Below, piece after piece: positions 56,598 through 64,000 of a stretch of DNA of 64,000 nt. The position numbers and the translations under genes were made by a program. Below the pieces are notes generated by a model, which did no database searches, was not told where the DNA came from, and saw only the letters and a list, made by a program, of their open reading frames with translations. Position 1 is the first letter of the stretch. The number at the start of each line of letters is the position of its first letter. Source of the stretch: Shinella sp. PSBB067 (GTDB lineage Bacteria; Pseudomonadota; Alphaproteobacteria; Rhizobiales; Rhizobiaceae); contig NZ_CP069303.1 in assembly GCF_016839145.1 (NCBI RefSeq), positions 992,001 to 1,056,000 of the forward strand, written 5' to 3'.

Positions 56598-57848
56598 TCA
56601 CCAGGCAAGCTCCAGCGCCTCCAGCCCGTGGAAATGATAGACGTCCTTCACCACGGGCGTCTTCGCGATCCGCAGCCCCGGCAGGCGTTGGAAGAGGATC
56701 GGCAGCGCGATGTTCAGCTCCAGCCGGGCGAGCGGCGCACCGATACAGAAATGGATGCCCGCGCCGAACGAAAGGTTCGCGCCCTCGTCGCGATCCGGCC
56801 TGAAGACGAGCGGGTCGCTGAACTTCCTCGGATCGAGATTGGCGGCGGCGAGGATCATCGCCACCTTGTCGCCGCGGCGGAACCGGATGCCGTCGAGCTC
56901 CACGTCCTCCAGCGCATAGCGCTGGAAGATGTGCACCGGCGCGGAGATGCGCAGGCATTCCTCCACCGTGCGCTCCGTCGCCTTCCCGTCGGCAAAGAGC
57001 ACGGCCGGATCGGCGCCGTTCTCCAGGATCGTCCGCACGGCATTGCCGATCTGGTGCACGGTCGCCTCGTGGCCGGCATTGAGCAGCACGATGGTCGTCG
57101 AGATCAGCTCGTCCTCGGTGAGAAGCTGGCCTTTGTGCTCGGTGTGCACCATGTGCGAGAGCAGGTCGTCGCGCGGCTCGGCCCGGCGCTCGGCGATGAC
57201 GCCGCGCACATAGTCCGCGAATTCCTGCGCGGCCTTGTCTGCCGCAAGCTCGTCCTCACGCGTGCGGCCGAACATGTACATGCGCACATAGGCATGCGAC
57301 CACTTCAAAAGCTGCGGCCCCATCTCGTCCGGTATGCCGATCATCCGGGCGATCATCGTCACCGGCAGGATGTCGGCGAAGGCGGAGAGCAGTTCGACGC
57401 GCCCGTCCTTCTCGAAACGGTCGATGGCCTGGTGGCACAGTTCGGTGATCTCGGGCGTCAGCCGCTCGATCATGCGCGAGACGAAGGCGCGGTTGACGAG
57501 GGTGCGCAGCCGCGTGTGCTCCGGCGGCTCCAGTTCCAGCAGCGACCAGGCCTCCGCCGCATCGAAATGCCGGACGTGATCCTGCGGCTCCGGCAGGCCG
57601 AGCTCCTCGCGCGTCGCCACATGCAGGATCTGCCTGCCGAAACGGCGGTCGCGCAGAAGACCGTTCACATGGTCGTAGCCGGTGAAATACCATTGCTTCT
57701 GCTCTTCCCACCAGAAGGTGGGAGAATGCGCATGCAGCGCGGCATAGACCGGGTTCGGGTCGCGGTAGAAATCCGGGTTCCGGCCGTCGAGGCAAACGCG
57801 GCGGCTGGCGGGGTCGATGGAGAGGAAGGGCAGGTGTGTCGTGGTCAT
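56598..57848 (-). CDS. Cytochrome P450
   Basis: A 416-residue soluble bacterial P450 mono-oxygenase. The I-helix oxygen-binding segment is LLNAGHEATVHQIGNAV, ExxR is seen in EECLRISAPVH, and the heme-binding loop is FGAGIHFCIGAPLARLEL with the axial Cys. No ferredoxin or reductase gene lies beside it, so it must borrow partners from elsewhere. The substrate is unknown. ATG 57848 is the start; a TTG at 57854 is in frame. It converges with the cupin gene and follows ggt by 65 bp. Confidence 0.94.
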   Translation of the reverse strand: MTTTHLPFLSIDPASRRVCLDGRNPDFYRDPNPVYAALHAHSPTFWWEEQKQWYFTGYDHVNGLLRDRRFGRQILHVATREELGLPEPQDHVRHFDAAEAWSLLELEPPEHTRLRTLVNRAFVSRMIERLTPEITELCHQAIDRFEKDGRVELLSAFADILPVTMIARMIGIPDEMGPQLLKWSHAYVRMYMFGRTREDELAADKAAQEFADYVRGVIAERRAEPRDDLLSHMVHTEHKGQLLTEDELISTTIVLLNAGHEATVHQIGNAVRTILENGADPAVLFADGKATERTVEECLRISAPVHIFQRYALEDVELDGIRFRRGDKVAMILAAANLDPRKFSDPLVFRPDRDEGANLSFGAGIHFCIGAPLARLELNIALPILFQRLPGLRIAKTPVVKDVYHFHGLEALELAW

Positions 57849-57913
57849 GGCCAAATGCCCTAATGGATTTCACCGGTCCATGAAAGCATGGTGTTGCGTG
57901 TTCGACATCCTCC

Positions 57914-59668
57914 TCACTTGCCGATCGCCACGCCCTCCCGCCGCGGGTCGGCGGCGCCCTTGAGGCCTTCGGCGGTCAGTTCGATGGCGTGCAGGCCGGA
58001 GTTCATCTCGCCGGCCTTCACCTCGTAGCCGAGCGCCTTCAGCGGCTCTGCGAGCTTCTCCGCGTCCGTGCCCGCTTCGACGTCGTAGGGACCGAAGCGG
58101 TTGATGAGATGCGGCATGGCGACGATGCCGCCGACATCCATGCCCCAGTCGATATAGGCGATCAGCGCCTGCGCGACATAGCCGATGATCTGGCTGCCGC
58201 CGGGCGAGCCGATCGCCAGAAGCGGCTTGCCGTCCTTCAGGACGATGGTCGGCGACATGGAGGAGCGCGGACGCTTGCCCGGCTCGACGCGGTTGGCGAC
58301 GGGCCGGCCCTCGTCGTGGGTCTCGAAGGAGAAGTCCGTCAGCTCGTTGTTGAGCAGGAAGCCGCCGGTCATCAGGCGCGAGCCGAAGCCGTTCTCGATG
58401 GTCGTCGTCATGGAGACGAAGTTGCCGTCCTTGTCGACGATGACGAAATGGCTGGTGGACGGCAGCTCGATGGCGGAATCCCGGCCGAAGTTGAAGGCGT
58501 GGTCCCATTCCGGCGTGCCGGCGGTCACGGCATCCTCGCCGAGCGCCTTGTCGCCGTCGAGCAGCTTCGCGCGTTCGCCGAGATAGGCCTTGTCGACGAG
58601 GCCCTTGATCGGGGCGGGCACGAAGTCGGTGTCGGCAAGGTAGCGCCCGCGGTCGGCGAAGGCGAGTCGCTGGGCATCGCCGATCAGCCGCCAGCTTTGC
58701 GGATTGTCCTTGCCAAGCGCCTTGAGGTCGAAGTTCTCCAGCATGCCGAGCATCTGGCCGACGGCGACCGCGCCGGAGGAAGGCGGTCCCATGCCGCAGA
58801 CGTCGAGGGCGCGGTAAAGGATGCAGACGGGCGGGCGCTCCTTCACCCGGTAGGTGGCAAGGTCGGGCAGCGAGAGCACGCCGCTGTTCTTTCCCGACAT
58901 GCGCACCGTGTCGACGATGGCTTCCGCGATGGGGCCGCTGTAGAAAGCCGCCGCCCCGCCGCCGGCGATGGCGGACAGCGTATCGGCATAGGCGGGGTTC
59001 TTCAGCACGGCGCCGGCTTTCAGCGGCGCGCCGTCGGCGCCGAAGAAATAGGAGGCCGTCGCCTCGAAGGTCTTCAGCCGGTCGCCCTCCGCCGCGATGA
59101 GGCCGGCAAGGCGCGGGGAGACGGCAAAGCCGTCGCGCGCAAGCTTTTGCGCCGGCGCGAAGAGGTCCTTCCACGGCTTGCGGCCCCAGCGGTTGTGCGC
59201 CTCCTGCAGCAGCATGACCGTGCCGGGCGTGCTGACCGAGCGGCCGCCGACGACGGCATCGAAGAATTCCAGCGGCTGGCCCTCGTCGTCGAGGAAGAGC
59301 TTCGGCGTCGCCTCCATCGGCGCGGTCTCGCGCCCGTCGAGCGTGACGACGCGCTTCGCGCCGGCATCGTAATAGACGAGGAAGGCGCCCCCGCCGAGGC
59401 CGGAGGACTGGGGCTCCACGAGGCCGAGCACCGTCTGGACCGCGACCATCGCGTCGATCGCGCTGCCGCCCCCGGCAAGGATCCGCTCGCCGGCCTCCGC
59501 CGCGAGCGGATGGGCGGCCGCGACCATGTGCTCCTTCGCCGTCACGATCTTCGCGGCGGCAAGCCCGGTCGCCCGTTCGGGGGCGACCGTGTCCGATGCC
59601 TGCTGGGCAACGGCGCCCGTCGCCGTCATGAGAAGCAGCGAAAGGGCTGCGATCGATCGTATCGTCAT
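57914..59668 (-). CDS. ggt: Gamma-glutamyltransferase
   Basis: A periplasmic enzyme that hydrolyses or transfers the gamma-glutamyl group of glutathione. The 584-residue precursor has a signal peptide (MTIRSIAALSLLLMTATGAVAQ, read in part) and self-cleaves before the nucleophilic Thr in LPSTSHFVIVDKDGN to form the two subunits. Also visible are SSGLGGGAFLVYY and the oxyanion RSSMSPTIVLKDGKPLL. The lid motif differences were not checked. It is divergent from clpP. Confidence 0.95.
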   Translation of the reverse strand: MTIRSIAALSLLLMTATGAVAQQASDTVAPERATGLAAAKIVTAKEHMVAAAHPLAAEAGERILAGGGSAIDAMVAVQTVLGLVEPQSSGLGGGAFLVYYDAGAKRVVTLDGRETAPMEATPKLFLDDEGQPLEFFDAVVGGRSVSTPGTVMLLQEAHNRWGRKPWKDLFAPAQKLARDGFAVSPRLAGLIAAEGDRLKTFEATASYFFGADGAPLKAGAVLKNPAYADTLSAIAGGGAAAFYSGPIAEAIVDTVRMSGKNSGVLSLPDLATYRVKERPPVCILYRALDVCGMGPPSSGAVAVGQMLGMLENFDLKALGKDNPQSWRLIGDAQRLAFADRGRYLADTDFVPAPIKGLVDKAYLGERAKLLDGDKALGEDAVTAGTPEWDHAFNFGRDSAIELPSTSHFVIVDKDGNFVSMTTTIENGFGSRLMTGGFLLNNELTDFSFETHDEGRPVANRVEPGKRPRSSMSPTIVLKDGKPLLAIGSPGGSQIIGYVAQALIAYIDWGMDVGGIVAMPHLINRFGPYDVEAGTDAEKLAEPLKALGYEVKAGEMNSGLHAIELTAEGLKGAADPRREGVAIGK

Positions 59669-59829
59669 GGCTGCCTCCGTCCGGCAGGGAGCGATGGGTC
59701 GCGGGCGGGAGGGATGGCCGGATTCATCCTTCCTTCACCTTGCCTCCGGTTCGGGTGTGGAAATCACGGGGTCCACCTCGCGCCGGTTAACCGCATTCTG
59801 GCATAGAGCGCCGCAAAACGCTTGGCCGT

Positions 59830-59859
59830 CTTGAAGTCAGCCACCCTGACACTCTATGT
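59830..59859 (+). promoter_or_regulatory. Likely promoter of clpP
   Basis: TTGAAG (59831-59836) and CTATGT (59854-59859) are 17 bp apart, close to the rhizobial sigma70 form (CTTGAC-N17-CTATAT). The CTTGAA could also be read by RpoH. Confidence 0.5.
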
Positions 59860-59930
59860 AGGGAAGATGAAACTTGCTGATTCCCAACGTCTGCGAAGGG
59901 TTTCAGGGCCACTTGAGAAGAAGGATTGAC

Positions 59931-60563
59931 ATGAGAAATCCCGTAGATACCGCCATGGCTCTGGTGCCGATGGTCGTCGAGCAGACCAACCGCGGCGAAC
60001 GTTCCTACGACATCTATTCGCGCCTCCTCAAGGAGCGCATCATCTTCCTGACGGGTCCCGTCGAGGATCATATCGCCACGCTCGTCTGCGCGCAGCTTCT
60101 CTTCCTCGAGGCCGAGAACCCGAAGAAGGAGATCGCGCTCTACATCAATTCGCCGGGCGGCGTCGTGACCTCGGGCATGGCGATCTACGATACGATGCAG
60201 TTCATCCGGCCCGCCGTGTCGACGCTGTGCATCGGCCAGGCCGCGTCCATGGGCTCGCTGCTGCTCGCCGCCGGCCACAAGGACATGCGCTTTGCCACGC
60301 CGAACGCCCGCATCATGGTGCACCAGCCCTCCGGCGGCTTCTCCGGCCAGGCGTCCGACATCGAGCGCCACGCCAGGGACATCCTCAAGATGAAGCGCAA
60401 GCTGAACGAGGTCTACGTCAAGCACTGCGGCCGCACCTACGAGGAAGTGGAACAGACGCTCGACCGCGACCATTTCATGAGCGCGGACGAGGCGAAGGAC
60501 TGGGGCCTTGTCGACCGCGTCATCACGAGCCGCGAGGCGATCGAAGGCGTCGAGAACGCGTAA
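59931..60563 (+). CDS. clpP: ATP-dependent Clp protease proteolytic subunit
   Basis: ClpP forms the 14-mer serine protease chamber that degrades proteins fed by ClpX or ClpA. The 210-residue protein has the catalytic Ser in [15 protein letters not shown], His in [13 protein letters not shown], and Asp near the [19 protein letters not shown] segment. The start ATG 59931 with AGAAGAAGGA upstream is preferred. clpX follows after 291 bp. Confidence 0.97.
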   Translation: MRNPVDTAMALVPMVVEQTNRGERSYDIYSRLLKERIIFLTGPVEDHIATLVCAQLLFLEAENPKKEIALYINSPGGVVTSGMAIYDTMQFIRPAVSTLCIGQAASMGSLLLAAGHKDMRFATPNARIMVHQPSGGFSGQASDIERHARDILKMKRKLNEVYVKHCGRTYEEVEQTLDRDHFMSADEAKDWGLVDRVITSREAIEGVENA

Positions 60564-60854
60564 GGACGACGTTTTGTGTGCGGATGAGGCATATTGTGAC
60601 ACATTTGTAATGGTCACGGGGCTTTATCCGCACCATAAAGCCGTTAATATTGGCCGTTAATGCTATGTTGATTTGTGACGGCCTAGCATTTGGTAAATTC
60701 GGTGGGGGATTCGTTGCCACCGGTTCGGGGGTCGCCCCTTTTCCGGTCAGTACCCCTGGAGCCCTTGAAGGCAGCACGAGCGGTGCCGGCAAGGGTGGTT
60801 TGAGTGGTCCGGCCATCTTCCCGAAGATGAACGGCGTGCTGGAAGGAAAGTGAT
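60564..60854 (+). other. clpP-clpX intergenic region
   Basis: The 291-bp gap holds an inverted repeat GTGAC (60596-60600)/GTCAC (60613-60617) and a direct repeat CCGTTAAT (60641-60648, 60654-60661), followed by CTATGT at 60663-60668, a possible -10. clpX likely has its own promoter here. I see no gene; the small plus-strand frame at 60650-60853 has no coding features. Confidence 0.45.
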
Positions 60855-62132
60855 ATGAGCAAGGTCAGCGGCAGCAACGGCGGCGACTCCAAGAATACCC
60901 TTTACTGCTCCTTCTGCGGCAAGAGCCAGCACGAGGTCCGCAAGCTGATTGCCGGACCGACCGTGTTCATCTGCGATGAATGCGTCGAACTGTGCATGGA
61001 CATCATCCGCGAGGAGAACAAGACCTCGATGGTGAAATCCCGCGACGGCGTTCCCACGCCCCAGGATATCATCAAGGTCCTCGACGAGTATGTCATCGGC
61101 CAGCAGCAGGCCAAGCGCATCCTCTCGGTCGCGGTGCACAACCACTACAAGCGCCTGGCGCATGCCGCCAAGGGCTCGGACGTGGAACTGGCGAAGTCGA
61201 ACATCATGCTGGTCGGCCCGACGGGTTGCGGCAAGACCTACCTCGCCCAGACGCTTGCCCGCATCATCGACGTGCCCTTCACCATGGCCGACGCCACGAC
61301 GCTGACCGAAGCCGGTTACGTCGGCGAGGACGTGGAGAACATCATCCTGAAGCTCCTGCAGGCGGCCGACTACAATGTCGAGCGCGCGCAGCGCGGCATC
61401 GTCTATATCGACGAGGTCGACAAGATCTCGCGCAAGTCCGACAACCCGTCCATCACCCGTGACGTGTCGGGCGAGGGCGTGCAGCAGGCGCTTCTGAAGA
61501 TCATGGAAGGCACGGTCGCCTCGGTTCCCCCGCAGGGTGGCCGCAAGCATCCGCAGCAGGAATTCCTGCAGGTCGACACGACGAACATCCTGTTCATCTG
61601 CGGCGGCGCCTTCGCCGGCCTCGACAAGATCATCTCCGCCCGCGGCGAGAAGACCTCCATCGGCTTCGGCGCGACGGTTCGCTCGCCGGAAGACCGCCGC
61701 GTCGGCGAAGTCCTGCGCGAGCTGGAGCCGGAGGACCTGGTGAAGTTCGGCCTCATCCCGGAATTCATCGGCCGTCTGCCCGTCCTGGCGACGCTGGAGG
61801 ATCTCGACGAGGATGCGCTGATCCAGATCCTGTCCGAGCCGAAGAACGCGCTGATCAAGCAGTACCAGCGCCTGTTCGAGATGGAAGACGTGGAACTGAC
61901 CTTCCACGAGGATGCGCTGCGCGAGATCGCCCGCAAGGCCATCGTCCGCAAGACCGGCGCGCGCGGCCTCCGCTCGATCATGGAGAAGATCCTGCTCGAC
62001 ACGATGTTCGAACTGCCGACGCTGGAAGGCGTCCGCGAGGTCGTCATCTCCGACGAGGTGGTCAAGGGTTCGGCCCGTCCGCTCTACATCTACTCGGAGC
62101 GCTCCGACGAGAAGGCCAACGTTTCGGCCTGA
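60855..62132 (+). CDS. clpX: ATP-dependent Clp protease ATP-binding subunit ClpX
   Basis: ClpX is the AAA+ unfoldase that delivers substrates to ClpP. The 425-residue protein has the zinc-binding domain ([16 protein letters not shown] and [12 protein letters not shown]), the Walker [16 protein letters not shown], Walker [14 protein letters not shown], and the pore and sensor segments ([15 protein letters not shown]). Length is standard. In the cell cycle of alphaproteobacteria ClpXP degrades CtrA, among others. Confidence 0.98.
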   Translation: MSKVSGSNGGDSKNTLYCSFCGKSQHEVRKLIAGPTVFICDECVELCMDIIREENKTSMVKSRDGVPTPQDIIKVLDEYVIGQQQAKRILSVAVHNHYKRLAHAAKGSDVELAKSNIMLVGPTGCGKTYLAQTLARIIDVPFTMADATTLTEAGYVGEDVENIILKLLQAADYNVERAQRGIVYIDEVDKISRKSDNPSITRDVSGEGVQQALLKIMEGTVASVPPQGGRKHPQQEFLQVDTTNILFICGGAFAGLDKIISARGEKTSIGFGATVRSPEDRRVGEVLRELEPEDLVKFGLIPEFIGRLPVLATLEDLDEDALIQILSEPKNALIKQYQRLFEMEDVELTFHEDALREIARKAIVRKTGARGLRSIMEKILLDTMFELPTLEGVREVVISDEVVKGSARPLYIYSERSDEKANVSA

Positions 62133-62139
62133 AGAAAGT

Positions 62140-62159
62140 CCCTCCCCGAAAGGGGAGGG
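62140..62159. terminator. GAAA-loop hairpin between clpX and the YgiW-like gene
   Basis: CCCTCCCC (62140-62147) and GGGGAGGG (62152-62159) form a perfect stem with a GAAA tetraloop. There is no T tract on the plus side. It may protect 3' ends or terminate weakly. Confidence 0.45.
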
Positions 62160-62167
62160 TCCCGCCC

Positions 62168-62545
62168 TCATTCGATGATGGTCACGCGGTCCACGTCGAA
62201 GTCGGTTTCCTTGACGCGATGGGTATCGACCTCGCCCTGCAACCGCACGCGGGTGGTCTCCGAGACAGGCTGGGCGGGAAAGTCGTCATCGTCGATCTCG
62301 ACCCGGATTTCGCCCGTGTCGTCCGCGAAGAGATATTCCTCGTCCGCCAGCTTGCGGACGATCCTGCCCTCGATCGTCGCTTTCATATCGTCCTTGGCAT
62401 CGGCCTTTATGGCTTCGACGGTCATGGCCGGATATTTCGTATCGCCGCCCTGCTGCACGTCGGAAGGGCCGGTGAACTGCGCCAGGGCGGCGCCGGCGGG
62501 AAGAACGAGAAGGGTTGCGAGGGTGGCGAAGACGGATTTCGACAT
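62168..62545 (-). CDS. YgiW/YdeI family stress-tolerance OB-fold protein
   Basis: A 125-residue periplasmic protein with a signal peptide (MSKSVFATLATLLVLPAGAA, cleavage near ALAQF) and a BOF/OB-fold domain: FTGPSDVQQGGDTK, ATIEGRIVRKLADEEYLFAD and GEIRVEIDDDDF. E. coli relatives (YgiW, YdeI) help survive oxidative and antimicrobial stress. The exact role here is unknown. It converges with clpX and is divergent from lon. Confidence 0.88.
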   Translation of the reverse strand: MSKSVFATLATLLVLPAGAALAQFTGPSDVQQGGDTKYPAMTVEAIKADAKDDMKATIEGRIVRKLADEEYLFADDTGEIRVEIDDDDFPAQPVSETTRVRLQGEVDTHRVKETDFDVDRVTIIE

Positions 62546-62919
62546 TTGCGACTCCTGGGTTTACCGGCAATCGGGCATAATGCCGGGCCGGGCCGTTCGG
62601 GTCCATGGCCTTCGTGGTTCCGCCGCACATCGGCCGTTGCGTAACGCCGCGCGTCGCGCGAATATGGAAGACTTCGATTCTGTTTTGCGTATGCTCCGGC
62701 GATGGGTGCCGGGGGAAGGCCGCAAGTTCCGCGACAGCGCGGAAGACTACACTTCCCTTGATGGTTCGTCTGGTCCGGCGTGGGGTGGGGCACCCCGCAG
62801 CCGGGCTTGAAAAAGCGTTGAACGCACGCCACTTGTGGATGGAAAAGATCGCCGGCCCGACGCTTCCCGAGCGCCGATGGGACCGGTTCCCGGAAACGGG
62901 ACGTTTGAAAGGAAATGAC
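62546..62919. other. Divergent intergenic region between the YgiW-like gene and lon
   Basis: A 374-bp gap with no gene I can support. It should hold promoters for both genes. A candidate heat-shock promoter for lon is listed separately. AAAGGA at 62908-62913 is the lon ribosome site. A small palindromic GGGGTGGGGCACCCC sits near 62783-62797. Confidence 0.45.
62806..62834 (+). promoter_or_regulatory. Possible RpoH (heat-shock) promoter of lon
   Basis: CTTGAA (62806-62811) and CCACTT (62829-62834) are 17 bp apart, resembling the alphaproteobacterial RpoH pattern CTTGAA-N-CCATNT. The -10 match is partial. Confidence 0.35.
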
Positions 62920-64000
62920 ATGACGAAAAAGACGTCTGCGTCGCACGACTCCACGGCCTTCCCGGTCCTGCCCCTGCGCGACATCGTGGTGTTCCCGCAC
63001 ATGATCGTGCCGCTCTTCGTCGGTCGCGAGAAGTCGATCCGCGCGCTGGAAGAGGTCATGGGCACCGACAAGCAGATCATGCTTGCCACCCAGATCAACG
63101 CTTCCGACGACGATCCGGAGACCGACGCCATCTACCGCATCGGCACCGTCGCCAATGTTCTCCAGCTCCTGAAGCTCCCCGACGGCACCGTGAAGGTTCT
63201 GGTCGAGGGCCGCGCGCGCGCCGAGATCGACGGCTACACGGACCGCGAGGAGTTCTACGAGGCGATGGCCCATGTGCTGGCCGAGCCGGACGAGGACCCG
63301 GTGGAGATCGAGGCGCTGTCGCGCTCGGTCGTCTCCGAGTTCGAGAACTATGTGAAGCTCAACAAGAAGATTTCGCCCGAAGTCGTCGGCGCCGCGAGCC
63401 AGATCGAGGACTACTCGAAGCTCGCCGACACCGTCGCCTCGCACCTGTCCATCAAGATCGTCGAGAAGCAGGAGATGCTCGAGACGACGAGCGTGAAGCT
63501 GCGCCTCGAAAAGGCGCTCGGCTTCATGGAAGGCGAGATCTCGGTCCTGCAGGTCGAAAAGCGCATCCGCTCGCGCGTCAAGCGCCAGATGGAGAAGACC
63601 CAGCGCGAATACTACCTCAACGAACAGATGAAGGCGATCCAGAAGGAGCTCGGCGACGGCGAGGACGGCCGCGACGAGATGGCCGAGCTGGAAGAGAAGA
63701 TCGCCAAGGTCAAGCTCTCCAAGGAGGCCCGCGAGAAGGCGGATGCCGAATTGAAGAAGCTGCGCCAGATGAGCCCGATGTCGGCGGAAGCCACCGTCGT
63801 GCGCAACTATCTCGACTGGCTGACGGGCATTCCGTGGGGCAAGAAGTCGAAGATCAAGACCGACCTCAACGCTGCCGAGAAGATCCTCGACGAGGATCAT
63901 TTCGGCCTCGACAAGGTCAAGGAGCGCATCGTCGAATACCTCGCCGTGCAGGCCCGCTCGACCAAGATCAAGGGTCCGATCCTGTGCCTCGTCGGTCCTC
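62920..64000 (+). CDS. lon: ATP-dependent protease Lon (5' part, cut by window end)
   Basis: Lon is a homohexameric AAA+ serine protease for misfolded and regulatory proteins. The visible 360 residues cover the N-terminal LAN substrate domain (FPVLPLRDIVVFPHMIVPLF at the start), the coiled-coil with KRQMEKTQREYYLNEQMKAI and GIPWGKKSKI, and the beginning of the AAA domain. The sequence stops at ILCLVGP, just before the Walker A GPPGVGKT. The catalytic Ser/Lys dyad lies outside the window. ATG 62920 follows AAAGGA; an ATG at 62915 is out of frame and stops at once. Confidence 0.98.
   Translation, partial: MTKKTSASHDSTAFPVLPLRDIVVFPHMIVPLFVGREKSIRALEEVMGTDKQIMLATQINASDDDPETDAIYRIGTVANVLQLLKLPDGTVKVLVEGRARAEIDGYTDREEFYEAMAHVLAEPDEDPVEIEALSRSVVSEFENYVKLNKKISPEVVGAASQIEDYSKLADTVASHLSIKIVEKQEMLETTSVKLRLEKALGFMEGEISVLQVEKRIRSRVKRQMEKTQREYYLNEQMKAIQKELGDGEDGRDEMAELEEKIAKVKLSKEAREKADAELKKLRQMSPMSAEATVVRNYLDWLTGIPWGKKSKIKTDLNAAEKILDEDHFGLDKVKERIVEYLAVQARSTKIKGPILCLVGP

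Overview
The window is a GC-rich, densely coded stretch of a Rhizobiales chromosome, most likely family Rhizobiaceae (a relative of Ensifer, Rhizobium, Agrobacterium or Shinella). This rests on gene content and order: glyA-nrdR-ribD-ribE-ribH-nusB, plsX-fabH-ihfA-merR, ctaA-argC-speB-rpsI-rplM, clpP-clpX-lon, an ldtR-ldtP pair, a Mg-type HemB, a K+-independent H+-pyrophosphatase and DUF1236, DUF6163 and DUF2842 proteins. From memory, much of this order matches Sinorhizobium meliloti; no alignment was run. The content is chromosomal core. I see no phage, conjugation, IS transposase or CRISPR.

Layout. 1-6.1 kb (mostly minus): uvrC with an overlapping SDR gene, a plus-strand Omp25-like porin, GST, a lipoprotein RNase T2 and rlmJ. 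6.2-11.7 kb: a molybdopterin oxidoreductase, a NudK-like Nudix hydrolase, a repeat-rich gap, aspS and a DUF1236 protein. 11.8-20.1 kb: an exported repeat-like protein, parC, an AbrB/Doc toxin-antitoxin pair with its own palindromic operator, an EamA transporter, bpt, an RDD protein, hemB and DUF6163. 20.2-22.4 kb: ldtR-ldtP, cell-wall L,D-transpeptidation. 22.6-29.7 kb: glyA, nrdR and riboflavin genes with a membrane diguanylate cyclase between ribE and ribH, then nusB and an MFS protein. 29.9-37.7 kb: hppA, bamE, a CBP3-like protein, DUF177, plsX, fabH, ihfA, a MerR regulator and tRNA-Pro(GGG). 38.0-46.3 kb: a polysaccharide synthesis and export cluster resembling unipolar-polysaccharide loci. 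46.5-51.2 kb: DUF2842, ctaA, argC, speB, rpsI and rplM. 51.4-59.7 kb: small metabolic genes including a tandem pair of CoA-binding proteins, an acetylhomoserine sulfhydrylase, a P450 and ggt. 59.9-64.0 kb: clpP, clpX, a YgiW-like protein and the 5' part of lon, cut by the window edge.

The least routine parts are the polysaccharide cluster, whose Wzz/Wzc-like protein keeps a cytoplasmic kinase-like domain that has lost its P-loop lysine; the diguanylate cyclase inside the riboflavin cluster; the AbrB/Doc module with two perfect 8-bp palindromes at its promoter; palindromes in front of ctaA; and a roughly 250-bp insert that splits a dispersed palindromic repeat upstream of aspS. None amounts to a clearly new system; each is listed with a test.
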